From Methylobacterium sp. W2 (GTDB lineage: Bacteria; Pseudomonadota; Alphaproteobacteria; Rhizobiales; Beijerinckiaceae): DNA of 64,000 nt. The notes under the pieces were generated by a model that made no database searches, was not told the origin of the DNA, and saw nothing but the letters and a program-made list of their open reading frames with translations. Positions 18,252 to 26,845 of this stretch are shown here, piece by piece. The first letter of the stretch is position 1. Every line of letters begins with the position of its first letter. The stretch is taken from the NCBI RefSeq assembly GCF_020662345.1, contig NZ_VMOA01000006.1, forward strand, positions 1 through 64,000. Direction: 5' to 3'. Position numbers and translations under genes: made by a program.

Positions 18252-18372
18252 CGCGAGAGGTCTCCGAAGGGCCGGGCGGTGGAGATTCCGCCCAGAGCCC
18301 AGTGTGGACGCGATCGATGAAGCCGCTGCAACAGCGGCGAGCCGATCCCGGCGTCAGGCCGGAACGCGGAGT

Positions 18373-19326
18373 TCAGCGCGATGCGAGACCGTCACGCACC
18401 GCCTTGGCGTTGCGGCGGAGCATCGGCCAGATCCAGGCGCCGGAGACGAGATAGGCGGCGGCCGGCGTGCCCTTGAGCTCGACGACGAGACGTTCCGCGA
18501 GACCCGGATTGGCGAGTTCGCCCACGGGAGCGTCGGTCTTGCGGTAGACCACCGTGGTGTCCTCGCGCCAGTAATCGGGATGCGGCACGAGGCCGGCGCG
18601 GCGGGCGTTGAGGTCGAAGGTCTCGCGCACGAAGCCGTGGACATGGGCGAAGTGGAAACGCTCGTGCGGCGGCTTGCCGGTGGCGGCCATGTTGGGCACC
18701 GCCGCGTAGATGACACCATCGGGCTTCAGCCAGCGGGACAGGCGCTCCATCACCACGGCCGGATCGCGCAGGTGCTCGAACACGTGATGGGTCGAGATCA
18801 CGTCGAAATGCCCGGCGGGGAAGCGTCCGTCGTCGGCGTCGTCCAGGACCTCGACCTTGTGATGCTCGCGGGCGTAGGCGGCGTAATCGCGGCCGGGCTC
18901 GATGCCGATGGCCTCGCAGCCCTTGGCGCGGGCCGCGGCCAGGAACTCGCCGGAGCCGGAGCCGAAATCGAGAACCCGCGCGCCGGGCTTCAGCTTCGGC
19001 GCCAGCAGGTCGGCGCGAAAGGTCGCTTCACGGGCCGAACGGTTGAGGTGGTGGCGCGGCGGACCGCCGGCGAAGGCGAGCTGGTAATCGGCCCGGTAGG
19101 CATGGGCGTAATAATGCGCCAGCTCGTCCGGCGTCGGCATCGGGTCGGTGCGAATCAGGCCGCACTGGACGCAAGCGACGGATTTCAGGGTCTTCAGGCG
19201 CCGGTCGGTCTCGGCCACCGTCACCGTCTCGGCCGATCCGCACAGATTGCAGACCGTCGGTCCCCCCTTATAGGGGTAGCCGGTGAACGGCATGAAGTGG
19301 TTGAAGAAGTACCGGGGAGACGGCAT
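18373..19326 (-). CDS. SAM methyltransferase with N-terminal zinc ribbon
   Basis: 317 residues. Residues about 25-60 hold CNLCG and CVQCG, a four-cysteine zinc-binding knuckle. The methyltransferase core follows, with motif I RVLDFGSGSGEFLAAAR, then IEPGRDYAAYA, then HVFEHLRDP and LKPDGVIYAAVPN. This layout is common in methyltransferases of sugar or lipid modification. The C-terminal 60 residues include a hydrophobic stretch (AAAYLVSGAWIWPMLRR). It is transcribed alone and divergent from hemH. The substrate cannot be assigned. Confidence 0.82.
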   Translation of the reverse strand: MPSPRYFFNHFMPFTGYPYKGGPTVCNLCGSAETVTVAETDRRLKTLKSVACVQCGLIRTDPMPTPDELAHYYAHAYRADYQLAFAGGPPRHHLNRSAREATFRADLLAPKLKPGARVLDFGSGSGEFLAAARAKGCEAIGIEPGRDYAAYAREHHKVEVLDDADDGRFPAGHFDVISTHHVFEHLRDPAVVMERLSRWLKPDGVIYAAVPNMAATGKPPHERFHFAHVHGFVRETFDLNARRAGLVPHPDYWREDTTVVYRKTDAPVGELANPGLAERLVVELKGTPAAAYLVSGAWIWPMLRRNAKAVRDGLASR

Positions 19327-19453
19327 GTCGCGCCTTCAAGCAAGAGATGGTCGCTGGCAGGCCTCGTGCTCTAGATAGATATGCTGCGTCAGACAACTGC
19401 GCCACGAAGACCGCTTTGACAAACCGCGCCCTGCCGGGGCGCTCGGGAACCCG

Positions 19454-20536
19454 ATGAACGAACGCGTCGAACCGACGTCCCTCAAGGACCTCAAGCCGTT
19501 GCAGACCAGCTCCTCCGCGACCGCCAGCCTGCCCTCCGACCACCCGCCCGTGCGCTGGGGCCGGGTCGGCGTGCTCCTGATGAACCTCGGCACCCCGGAG
19601 GGCACGAGCTACTGGCCCATGCGCCGCTATCTCAAGGAGTTCCTGTCGGATCGCCGCGTCATCGAGGTGCCGCGCCTGATCTGGTGGCCGATCCTCAACC
19701 TCATCATCCTCACGAAGCGCCCCGGTCCGAAGGGCCGCGACTACGCCTCCGTCTGGAACAACGAGCGCAACGAGGGTCCGCTCAAGACCATCACGCGGGG
19801 CCAGTGCGAGCGCCTGCAGGCGGCGATGGGTGATTCCGTCGTGGTCGACTGGGCCATGCGCTACGGCAAGCCGGAGGTCTCCCTGCGGATCCAGGCCCTC
19901 CTCGACCAGGGCTGCGACCGCATCCTCCTGGTGCCGCTCTATCCGCAATATGCCGCCGCCACCTCGGCCACGGCCTGCGACCAGGCCTTCAAGGCGCTGA
20001 TGCAGATGCGCTGGCAGCCGACCGTCAGGGTCTCGGCGCCCTATCACGACGATCCAGTCTATATCGACGCCATGGCCACCTCGATCCGCGAGGGTTTGGC
20101 CAAGCTCGATTTCGAGCCGGAGGTCATCCTCACCTCGTTCCACGGCGTGCCGAAGAGCTACCTCCTCAAGGGCGACCCCTACCATTGCCAGTGCGTGAAG
20201 ACGGGCCGCCTCATCCGCGAGGCCCTCGGCTTCTCGACGGAGCGGATGCGCACGACGTTCCAGTCGCGCTTCGGCAACGAGGAATGGCTCAAGCCCTATA
20301 CTGACGAGACTGTGCAGGCCCTGGCGAAATCCGGCGTCAAGCGCATGGCCATCGTGGCGCCGGGCTTCACCGCCGACTGCCTCGAGACCCTGGAAGAGCT
20401 CGACGGCGAGAACCGCCATTATTTCGAGGACAATGGCGGCGAGCGCTTCGCCTACATCCCCTGCCTCAACGACAGCGATCTCGGGATGAAGGTGATCGAG
20501 AACGTGGTCCGCCGCGAATTGCAGGGCTGGATCTGA
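19454..20536 (+). CDS. hemH: ferrochelatase
   Basis: 360 residues. It inserts ferrous iron into protoporphyrin IX as the last step of heme synthesis. Family features are VGVLLMNLGTPEG, MRRYLKEFLSDRRVIE, MRYGKPEV, VPLYPQYAAAT, LTSFHGVPKSY with the catalytic His, and the C-terminal VAPGFTADCLETLEE with the second conserved region. The N-terminal 35 residues are a variable Ser/Pro-rich extension. It has its own promoter gap of 127 bases shared with the divergent methyltransferase gene. Confidence 0.96.
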   Translation: MNERVEPTSLKDLKPLQTSSSATASLPSDHPPVRWGRVGVLLMNLGTPEGTSYWPMRRYLKEFLSDRRVIEVPRLIWWPILNLIILTKRPGPKGRDYASVWNNERNEGPLKTITRGQCERLQAAMGDSVVVDWAMRYGKPEVSLRIQALLDQGCDRILLVPLYPQYAAATSATACDQAFKALMQMRWQPTVRVSAPYHDDPVYIDAMATSIREGLAKLDFEPEVILTSFHGVPKSYLLKGDPYHCQCVKTGRLIREALGFSTERMRTTFQSRFGNEEWLKPYTDETVQALAKSGVKRMAIVAPGFTADCLETLEELDGENRHYFEDNGGERFAYIPCLNDSDLGMKVIENVVRRELQGWI

Positions 20537-20644
20537 GACGCCGCCACCGCCCGCATGGGAGGTCGGCGGACTTCCCGCTCCGTGGGTGGTCGCCAAGTCC
20601 TGATACGGTTGATAAAGGACGCGGCATCAGGCGGCGGGTGAACC

Positions 20645-21799
20645 ATGACGAGACCGGAGGCAGTCGATCCGATCGACACCGTGCGAGCGGATGAGGGAAC
20701 GCGGCTCCTCGCGCATTTCTCGCAAGCCGGCTACGGCGCGGTCACCCCCGCCGTGCTCCAGCCAGTGGAGCCGTTCCTCGAACTCTCCGGCGAGGACATC
20801 CGCCGGCGCATCTTCGTGACGCAGGACGCGTCCGGCGCGGAGCTCTGCCTGCGTCCGGAATTTACGATCCCGGTCTGCCGCCAGCATCTGGCGCGGGGCG
20901 TGGGCGCCACCGCCGATTACAGCTATCTCGGCCCGGTCTTCCGGCTCGGCTCCGGCGAGGCGGAGGAGTTCCTCCAGGCCGGCATCGAATCCATCGGCCG
21001 CACCGACATCCCGGCGGCGGACGCGGAAATGCTCGGCCTCGCCCTCGAAGGCCTCGATCTCCTCGGAGCGGGAGACGTCTCGGTGAGGCTCGGCGATATG
21101 GGCGTCATCGACGCGCTGCTCGACGGACTTAGCGTACCGCCCGCCGCCAAGCGGCGGACCCTGCGGGCGCTCGCGGCGGGACGCTCGCTGGACGACGTCA
21201 CCTCAGTGGCCACCGTCGAAGACCCCCATGCCGGGCTGCTGGCCGCGATCCAGGGCCAGGATCCGAAGGGCGTGCGCGCCTTCGTCGAGGACGTGCTGTC
21301 CATCGCCGGCATCTCCCGCGTGGGTGGGCGCAGCGCCGGCGAGATCGCGGAACGCTTCCTCGCCAAGGCCTCGGCGCGGGCCAATGGCGGCGCCGGGCTC
21401 AACGCCGAGAACCGCGCCGTCGTCGAGCGCTACCGCGCCATCACGGGCGATCCGGATCAGGCCGCCCGGTCCATGCGCGAACTCGCCGCGTCGGCGGGCG
21501 TCACCTACGCGCCGCTGGAGGCCGCCCTCTCCCTGTTCGAGGAGCGGACCGGGTTCATGGCCGCGCGCGGTCTCGATGTGGAGCGGTTCCGCTTCTCGGG
21601 CAGCTTTGCCCGCAACCTCGATTATTATACCGGCTTCATCTTCGAGGTGACGCGGGGACAAGGGGCCGCCCCCCTCGTCGGCGGCGGCCGCTACGACGGG
21701 TTGCTCCAGCATCTGGGCAGTCCCACGCCGATCCCGGCGGTGGGCTGCGCCGTCTGGCTGTCCCGCGTCCTCACGTCGGAAGGATCGTCCCGTGGCTGA
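20645..21799 (+). CDS. hisZ: ATP phosphoribosyltransferase regulatory subunit
   Basis: 384 residues related to histidyl-tRNA synthetase but lacking tRNA-binding parts. Motif 2-like LCLRPEFTIPVCRQHL, then YLGPVFRLGSGEAEEFLQAGIE, and the HisRS-type FSGSFARNLDYYTGFIFEV and GGGRYDGLLQHLG are visible. HisZ binds HisG and confers activity and histidine feedback. It overlaps the hisG start by eight bases, consistent with a stoichiometric complex. Histidine genes here are scattered: hisC at 6.9 kb, hisD at 45 kb. Confidence 0.94.
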   Translation: MTRPEAVDPIDTVRADEGTRLLAHFSQAGYGAVTPAVLQPVEPFLELSGEDIRRRIFVTQDASGAELCLRPEFTIPVCRQHLARGVGATADYSYLGPVFRLGSGEAEEFLQAGIESIGRTDIPAADAEMLGLALEGLDLLGAGDVSVRLGDMGVIDALLDGLSVPPAAKRRTLRALAAGRSLDDVTSVATVEDPHAGLLAAIQGQDPKGVRAFVEDVLSIAGISRVGGRSAGEIAERFLAKASARANGGAGLNAENRAVVERYRAITGDPDQAARSMRELAASAGVTYAPLEAALSLFEERTGFMAARGLDVERFRFSGSFARNLDYYTGFIFEVTRGQGAAPLVGGGRYDGLLQHLGSPTPIPAVGCAVWLSRVLTSEGSSRG

Positions 21800-22811
21800 C
21801 ACCGTTCCGACCCCCCAGGCTTCGCAAGGCGCGGTCGACGGCCCCCTCGTCCTTGCCGTGCCCTCGAAAGGGCGTCTGCAGGAGAACGCCTCCGCCTTCT
21901 TCGCACGGGCAGGGCTGAAACTCGCTCAGGGGGCGGGCGCGCGCGACTATCGCGGCAAGCTCGTCGGCGTGCCGGATGTGGAGGTGCGCTATCTCTCGGC
22001 TTCCGAGATCGCCAACCAGCTCGCCAGCGGCAGCGCCCATCTCGGCGTCACCGGCGAGGATCTGATCCGCGAGAGCCTTCCCGACGCGCGGGGCCAGGTC
22101 GAGCTGCTGACGCCGCTCGGCTTCGGGCAGGCCACCGTCGTCGTCGCGGTGCCGCAGGCCTGGATCGACGTCCGCGCCATGACCGATCTCGACGAGGTCG
22201 CGGCCGAACTCCGCGTCCGCCAAGGGCGCCGCCTGCGCATCGCCACGAAATACGTGAACCTGACCCGGCGGTTCTTCGCCGAGCACGGGGTCGCCGATTA
22301 CCGCATCGTGGAAAGCCTCGGCGCCACGGAAGGCGCCCCCGCCTCGGGTTCGGCGGAGATCATCGTCGACATCACCACCACGGGGGCGACGCTCGCCGCC
22401 AATGCCCTCAAGATCCTCGATGACGGCATCATCCTGCGCTCGGAGGCCAATCTCGTCGCCTCGCTGACGGCGCCCTGGGGCCAAACCCAGAAGAAGGCAT
22501 TGCGCACCGTGCTCGGCCGGATCGCGGCGGAGGAGCGTGCGCGGCTCACCCGCGAGATCAGGGCGGCGATGCCGCCCGACGGCGATCTCGATCTCGCCGG
22601 GATCAGCGCCCTGCACGATGCGCAGCTGCCCTACGGCATGCCGGAGACCCGGAGCGCCGAGATCGTGCTGCACTGCCCGGTGGACGCCACGTTCGACCTC
22701 GTGGACGACCTCGTGAAATCGGGTGCGAGCGCGGTCAGCGTCAGGCGGATCGACTACGCTTTCGGCCCGGACAACCCGTTGATCGACCGCCTGCTCACGC
22801 GGCTGGGCTGA
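21792..22811 (+). CDS. hisG: ATP phosphoribosyltransferase catalytic subunit
   Basis: 339 residues from a GTG start overlapping hisZ. It joins ATP and PRPP in the first step of histidine synthesis. Visible motifs are LAVPSKGRLQENA, YLSASEIANQLASGSAHLGV, GLRxR-like RLRIATKYVNLTRRFF, and the PRPP loop EIIVDITTTGATLAANALK. HisZ-dependent HisG is usually about 210-230 residues; here about 100 further residues (from about 240) follow the catalytic core, ending in SVRRIDYAFGPDNPL. Such long forms with HisZ occur in some Hyphomicrobiales. Confidence 0.94.
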   Translation: MADTVPTPQASQGAVDGPLVLAVPSKGRLQENASAFFARAGLKLAQGAGARDYRGKLVGVPDVEVRYLSASEIANQLASGSAHLGVTGEDLIRESLPDARGQVELLTPLGFGQATVVVAVPQAWIDVRAMTDLDEVAAELRVRQGRRLRIATKYVNLTRRFFAEHGVADYRIVESLGATEGAPASGSAEIIVDITTTGATLAANALKILDDGIILRSEANLVASLTAPWGQTQKKALRTVLGRIAAEERARLTREIRAAMPPDGDLDLAGISALHDAQLPYGMPETRSAEIVLHCPVDATFDLVDDLVKSGASAVSVRRIDYAFGPDNPLIDRLLTRLG

Positions 22812-22831
22812 ATCCTTCAGGGGCCTGCCTT

Positions 22832-23203
22832 CTACAGGGGCCCCTGCTTGGCGAATTCCGAAAAGACGCTGCGCAGGGTCTTCAGGCGGGCCTCGTAGGC
22901 CCTGGTCAGGCAGGCGACGTCCGCCGCGCAGCTGCGCCGTTCCTGCAGCCAGGCCTCCTGATCGTCGCGCAGCTTGGCGTTTCCGCCCATGGGCAGGAGC
23001 CCGCGCAGGATCTCGAACCGGACCGCCATCTCCACGTCGAGGTCGTTGAGGGGAAGATGAGCGCAAATCGCCGTCTCGTCGGGCGTCTCGGCCTTCGCGC
23101 ACGGGAAGCTCGCGGCCTCGGCGCAAGACACTGCGCAGGATGCGGCGAGCATTATGGCGGCGGCCAGACCCCATGCCCGGTAGCGAGACTGCGATGAAGT
23201 CAT
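22832..23203 (-). CDS. LprI/DUF1311-type secreted protein
   Basis: 123 residues. The signal peptide is about residues 1-36 (AAAIMLAASCAVSCAEAAS), followed by a DUF1311/LprI-type domain: CAKAETPDETAICAHLPLNDLD, then DDQEAWLQERRSCAADVACL, then a C-terminal YEARLKTLRS helix. Four cysteines probably pair. LprI in mycobacteria inhibits lysozyme, but most family members are uncharacterised. The ATG overlaps the hemJ stop by four bases, so it is the last gene of a hemE-hemJ operon. Confidence 0.75.
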   Translation of the reverse strand: MTSSQSRYRAWGLAAAIMLAASCAVSCAEAASFPCAKAETPDETAICAHLPLNDLDVEMAVRFEILRGLLPMGGNAKLRDDQEAWLQERRSCAADVACLTRAYEARLKTLRSVFSEFAKQGPL

Positions 23204-23652
23204 GATCCGAATCCCGGCTTGACGATGACGAGGATGACGATGGCCACCATGAGGAGCGTCGGAACCTCGTTGACCATCCGGTAGAAGCGGTGGGGCCGCA
23301 TGTTCCGGTCGGCGGCAAAGTCCTTCACCATCCGCGAGAACCAGCCGTGGCAGCCGCTCAGGGCGAGCACCAGGGCGAATTTCGCCTGCATCCAGCCCGA
23401 CGCGTAGAACCCGCTCTGCCAGACGAGGAACAGGCCGAGCAGCCAGGTGACGATCATGGCCGGGTTCATGATCGCCTTCATCAGGCGCCGTTCCATGACC
23501 TTGAACGTCTCGGACTGGGCCGAGGAGGCTGCGCCCTCGGGCAGGGACGCGTGATAGACGAAGAGACGCGGCAGGTAGAGCAATCCCGCCATCCAGGAGA
23601 TGACGGCAATGACGTGGATCGCCTTGATCCAAGGATAGAGCGTGTCGGCCAT
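23200..23652 (-). CDS. hemJ: protoporphyrinogen IX oxidase HemJ
   Basis: 150 residues with four membrane helices. HemJ oxidises protoporphyrinogen IX to protoporphyrin IX in bacteria that lack HemG and HemY. Conserved residues are IKAIHVIAVISWMAGLLYLP with the heme-ligand-type His, then MERRLMKAIMNPAM, and FRMVNEVPTLLM near the end, here as YRMVNEVPTLLM. The ATG at 23652 follows the hemE stop by ten bases, which decides the start although the frame runs on to 23805. Confidence 0.93.
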   Translation of the reverse strand: MADTLYPWIKAIHVIAVISWMAGLLYLPRLFVYHASLPEGAASSAQSETFKVMERRLMKAIMNPAMIVTWLLGLFLVWQSGFYASGWMQAKFALVLALSGCHGWFSRMVKDFAADRNMRPHRFYRMVNEVPTLLMVAIVILVIVKPGFGS

Positions 23653-23662
23653 GGTCCGACCG

Positions 23663-24733
23663 TCAGCGCCGCAATCTGGCGAGCATCCGCTCCACATGGG
23701 CGATCGGCGTCTGCGGCGTGATGCCGTGGCCGAGGTTGAAGATGTGCGGCAGACCGTCCGTCGCCTCAAGCACCCCGTCCACGGCCGCGTCCAGGGCCTC
23801 GCCACCTTCGATCAGCGTTTCGGGGTGGATGTTGCCCTGGGTCACGGTGCGGGGCGCCACGGCACCGCGCAGGGCCTTCAGATCGACGCTCCAATCGACG
23901 CCGACGGCGTCCGCGCCGGTCTCCGCCATCACACGAGCATGGCCTTCGAGCCCCGAGCCCCGGGCGAAGACGATGATCTTCGCGCCCGGCACGCGTGCCC
24001 TGACCCCGTCGACGATGCGGGCGATGGGGGAGAAGCTCCAATGCGCGAGGGCATCCGCCGTCCCGCCCGGCGCCCGGGGCAGCGAGCCGGCATGGGATTC
24101 GAAGATCTGGACCGCATCGGCACCGGCTTCGAGCTGGCGCGACAGGTACGCGATCTGCACCGAGACCAGCCGGTCGATCAGCGCTTCCACCAGGGCGGTC
24201 TCGGTATCGGCGAGTGCGCGGGCGGGAGCGAGATCGGGCGTGCCGCGTCCGCCGATCATGTAGCTCGCCACCGTCCAGGGACCGCCACAGAACCCGAGAA
24301 GCGTCGTCTCGGCCGGCAGCTCGGAGCGCAGGCGCCGGACGGTCTCGAAGACCGGCTCCAGGTGCTGGAAGATGCTCGGATCGTCGGCCTGTTTCAGACG
24401 GGCGAACTCGTCCTGGCCGTGGACCGGATCGAGCCGCGGACCTTCTCCTTCGACGAACCGGACATCCTGCCCGAGGGCGTCCGGCACGACGAGGATGTCG
24501 GAGAAGAGGATCGCCGCGTCGAAGCCGAAACGCCGGATCGGCTGCAGAGTCACTTCGGTGGCAAAGTCCGGATTGTAGCAGAGGTCGAGGAAGGAGCCGG
24601 CCCTGGCCCTGACCTCGCGATATTCCGGAAGATAACGTCCGGCCTGCCGCATCATCCAGGCGGGAGGGATCCGGGACGGCTTGCCGTCGAGAACCTGAAG
24701 CAGCGCACGATCGGTGCCGTCACGTCGAGTCAT
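23663..24733 (-). CDS. hemE: uroporphyrinogen decarboxylase
   Basis: 356 residues from [15 protein letters not shown]. It decarboxylates uroporphyrinogen III to coproporphyrinogen III. Signatures are [18 protein letters not shown] with the substrate-binding Arg pair, [12 protein letters not shown] with the active-site Asp, [13 protein letters not shown] and [11 protein letters not shown]. The frame is open to 24793, but the family start is at 24733. First gene of hemE-hemJ-lprI-like. In Caulobacter and other alphaproteobacteria hemE flanks the chromosome origin, and the gap upstream of this copy has origin-like features. Confidence 0.96.
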   Translation of the reverse strand: MTRRDGTDRALLQVLDGKPSRIPPAWMMRQAGRYLPEYREVRARAGSFLDLCYNPDFATEVTLQPIRRFGFDAAILFSDILVVPDALGQDVRFVEGEGPRLDPVHGQDEFARLKQADDPSIFQHLEPVFETVRRLRSELPAETTLLGFCGGPWTVASYMIGGRGTPDLAPARALADTETALVEALIDRLVSVQIAYLSRQLEAGADAVQIFESHAGSLPRAPGGTADALAHWSFSPIARIVDGVRARVPGAKIIVFARGSGLEGHARVMAETGADAVGVDWSVDLKALRGAVAPRTVTQGNIHPETLIEGGEALDAAVDGVLEATDGLPHIFNLGHGITPQTPIAHVERMLARLRR

Positions 24734-25028
24734 GCCTGTATCCACCCGCCTGTATCCGTCCGATCGATCATGGAAGGGAAGAGATCGTCTCACCTGGGAC
24801 AGAGCTATGACGCCCCCGTCCGCCCTCTGGAAGGTCTTTCGCCCCGGGAGGTTGTTTTACCGCAGGACGTCCTCGCGTCTCCAAGGCTCGATTCCAAAAA
24901 CCGTCTTCCTTGCGAGAGCCTCCGAGGGTGACCGGAAATCCCTGTCCCCGTCCCGTCTATCTAATAAGAAAAGAGAGATTCTAGGACTCTGTTTTTTCTT
25001 TTAGACGGGGGATGACGGGACCGCGAAC

Positions 25029-25037
25029 TTGTCCACA
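25029..25037 (+). promoter_or_regulatory. DnaA-type box in candidate oriC
   Basis: TTGTCCACA, one mismatch from TTATCCACA, 25 bases to the right of the AT-rich tract. Confidence 0.5.
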
Positions 25038-25059
25038 CCCCATCCCCGCGCCACCGCCG

Positions 25060-25074
25060 TTAACGGGGCTTTAA
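25060..25074. promoter_or_regulatory. CtrA-type box TTAA-N7-TTAA
   Basis: TTAA (25060-25063), seven bases CGGGGCT, then TTAA (25071-25074): an exact match to the CtrA site that represses initiation at the Caulobacter origin. It lies 22 bases from a DnaA-type box. TTAA is rare in such GC-rich DNA, which adds weight. Confidence 0.6.
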
Positions 25075-25262
25075 CGGGTTCGCGCTAACTTTCGAGAACG
25101 GGAAGTCTAATCAGCGACTTGCGCGCCGTGATGGGTCCCCCGTGCCCGAACCCTCCCTGAATCTCCCAAACCGGGATCGGGACGAGGGTCGTTGGTCTGC
25201 ATGTTGACGCGAGAGTCGACAACGCGGGGGAAGGTTCCGCCCCCGACCCGTGAAGGGGTGCT

Positions 25263-25305
25263 TTATCCCCACCTGTCGACTCCGGCCGTCAGGTGTGGTG
25301 GATAA
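25263..25305. promoter_or_regulatory. inverted pair of DnaA-type boxes next to ppsR
   Basis: TTATCCCCA at 25263-25271 and TTATCCACC on the opposite strand at 25297-25305 face each other within an imperfect inverted repeat (TTATCCCCACCTG versus CAGGTGTGGTGGATAA). Each box has one mismatch. The pair ends 48 bases before the ppsR start and overlaps its likely promoter. Confidence 0.45.
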
Positions 25306-25353
25306 CCCGGAGATCCCTCACGCCCGTCCGCCGGCCTGGGATGGGAATTTCCG

Positions 25354-26184
25354 ATGAGTCGCAGCTACTTCCACCTTCATCTCGTCTCGGATTCCACCGG
25401 CGAGACCCTCATCAATGTGGGTCGCGCCGCTGCCGCCCAGTATGAGGGTGTCTCGGCCATCGAGCATGTCTATCCGCTGGTGCGATCCTCGGCCCAACTC
25501 GAACGGGTGATCTCCGAGATCGAGGCGGCGCCGGGCCTCGTCCTCTACACCCTCGTCGGCCACGATCTGACCGAGCGGCTGGAAGCGGCCTGCCGCGAGA
25601 CCGGGTCGCCCTGCCTCTCGGTGCTCCAGCCGGTCCACGCCCTGCTGCAATCTTATCTCGGCGCGGAGACGACGGCCCGGCCGGGGGCGCAGCACATGCT
25701 GAACGCCGAGTATTTCAAGCGCATCGACGCAATGAACTTCACCCTCGCCCATGACGACGGCAACCTGCCCTTCGATATCGACGAGTCCGATGTGATCCTC
25801 GTGGGCGTCAGCCGCACCTCCAAGACGCCGACGGCGATCTATCTGGCCAATCGCGGGCTGAAGACCGCGAATTTCCCCCTCGTGCCGGGCATGCCAGTGC
25901 CGCCCAATCTCGAGAATGCCCGCAAGCCCCTCGTCGTCGGCCTTTTGGCGAGCGCGGAGCGGATCGTGCAGATCCGGCAAAACCGCCTGCTGAGCCTGAA
26001 GGCCGACGACACGTCACTCTATGTCGATCGCGATGCTGTGGCCGACGAGATTGCCGCCTGCCGCAAACTCTGCAACCGGCATCGCTGGCCGACCATCGAC
26101 GTCACGAGGCGGTCGATCGAGGAGACCGCCGCCGCGATCGTCGATTTGCACCGCGAGCATCGCCTCAAGTTCATCGTGGCATGA
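25354..26184 (+). CDS. ppsR: pyruvate phosphate dikinase / PEP synthase regulatory kinase-phosphorylase
   Basis: 276 residues of the DUF299 family. The N-terminus is [21 protein letters not shown]. The nucleotide-binding P-loop-like motif is [21 protein letters not shown]. The C-terminal part has [14 protein letters not shown]. The enzyme uses ADP to phosphorylate, and phosphate to reactivate, a Thr on PPDK or PEP synthase. It is first of ppsR-maf-aroE-coaE-dnaQ and overlaps maf by four bases. This family member marks the right side of the origin in alphaproteobacteria. Confidence 0.95.
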   Translation: MSRSYFHLHLVSDSTGETLINVGRAAAAQYEGVSAIEHVYPLVRSSAQLERVISEIEAAPGLVLYTLVGHDLTERLEAACRETGSPCLSVLQPVHALLQSYLGAETTARPGAQHMLNAEYFKRIDAMNFTLAHDDGNLPFDIDESDVILVGVSRTSKTPTAIYLANRGLKTANFPLVPGMPVPPNLENARKPLVVGLLASAERIVQIRQNRLLSLKADDTSLYVDRDAVADEIAACRKLCNRHRWPTIDVTRRSIEETAAAIVDLHREHRLKFIVA

Positions 26185-26819
26185 TGCGCGAAGCGAGATC
26201 CGTGATGACCCGCCTCTGGCTTCCCGAACGCCCGCTCATCCTCGCCTCCGGTTCGCCGACGCGCAGGCTTCTCCTCGAAGCCGCCGGCCTCGACGTGGAA
26301 ATCGTCATCCCGAATGTCGACGAGCGCGCTATCGAGGCCGATTCCGGTCCCCTCGCTCCCGCCGATCTCGCCCTCCGGTTGGCCATGGCCAAGGCGCAGG
26401 CGGTGGCAGCCACGGTCGGCGACAGGATCGTCCTCGCCGCGGATCAGGTTCTCGCCTGCGAAGGGGAGGTGTTTCACAAATCCGCCACTCTCGACGCTGC
26501 TAAACAGCAACTGAGCCGGCTATCGAACAAGACGCATTCGCTGCATTCCGCCGCTGCTCTCATCGTGCCGGGACGGGAGCCGGACCTCCTTCACGACGAG
26601 GCCCGTCTCACCATGCGGGATCTGAGCGCGTCAGCCATCGACACTTATCTGGCGATCGCCGGGCATGACCGCGTCACCGGCACGGTGGGCGGATACCAGT
26701 TGGAAGGCCTCGGCATCCATCTCTTCACGAGGATCGAAGGCGCTCATGCCACCATTCTCGGCCTGCCGCTGACCGGATTGCTCGACCGGTTGCGAAGCCA
26801 CGGCTGTCTTGCCTTCTGA
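26181..26819 (+). CDS. maf: Maf-family nucleoside triphosphate pyrophosphatase
   Basis: 212 residues, overlapping the ppsR stop (ATGA). A second ATG at 26205 ([17 protein letters not shown]) is also possible. Family motifs are [18 protein letters not shown] with the substrate-binding Ser/Arg residues, VDERAIE, and [16 protein letters not shown] with the catalytic Asp. Later ones are [11 protein letters not shown] and [10 protein letters not shown]. It hydrolyses non-canonical or pyrimidine NTPs to the monophosphate and has been linked to septum control. The order maf-aroE-coaE-dnaQ is widely conserved in alphaproteobacteria. Confidence 0.93.
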   Translation: MMREARSVMTRLWLPERPLILASGSPTRRLLLEAAGLDVEIVIPNVDERAIEADSGPLAPADLALRLAMAKAQAVAATVGDRIVLAADQVLACEGEVFHKSATLDAAKQQLSRLSNKTHSLHSAAALIVPGREPDLLHDEARLTMRDLSASAIDTYLAIAGHDRVTGTVGGYQLEGLGIHLFTRIEGAHATILGLPLTGLLDRLRSHGCLAF

Positions 26820-26845
26820 TCCCGAACGCCTCGCGAGACCCCTTC

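Larger units (their letters stand above)
24890..25305. other. oriC: candidate chromosomal origin of replication (oriC)
   Basis: The 620-base gap between divergent hemE and ppsR codes for nothing recognisable. It holds an AT-rich tract (24958-25004, roughly 70% A+T by eye) bracketed by CCCGTCTA / TAGACGGG. It also holds three DnaA-type boxes with one mismatch each: TTGTCCACA at 25029, TTATCCCCA at 25263, and TTATCCACC on the minus strand at 25297-25305. There is a TTAA-N7-TTAA CtrA-type box at 25060. GANTC sites lie at 24890, 24977, 24985, 25213, 25278 and 25356. In Caulobacter the origin lies between hemE and RP001, and RP001 is of the PPDK-regulator family seen here. Exact limits are inferred. 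Confidence 0.75.

Noticed and set aside
26470-26480. Second parS-like half site (GTTTCAC) in maf
   Set aside because: Only one arm is present; the second arm does not match.
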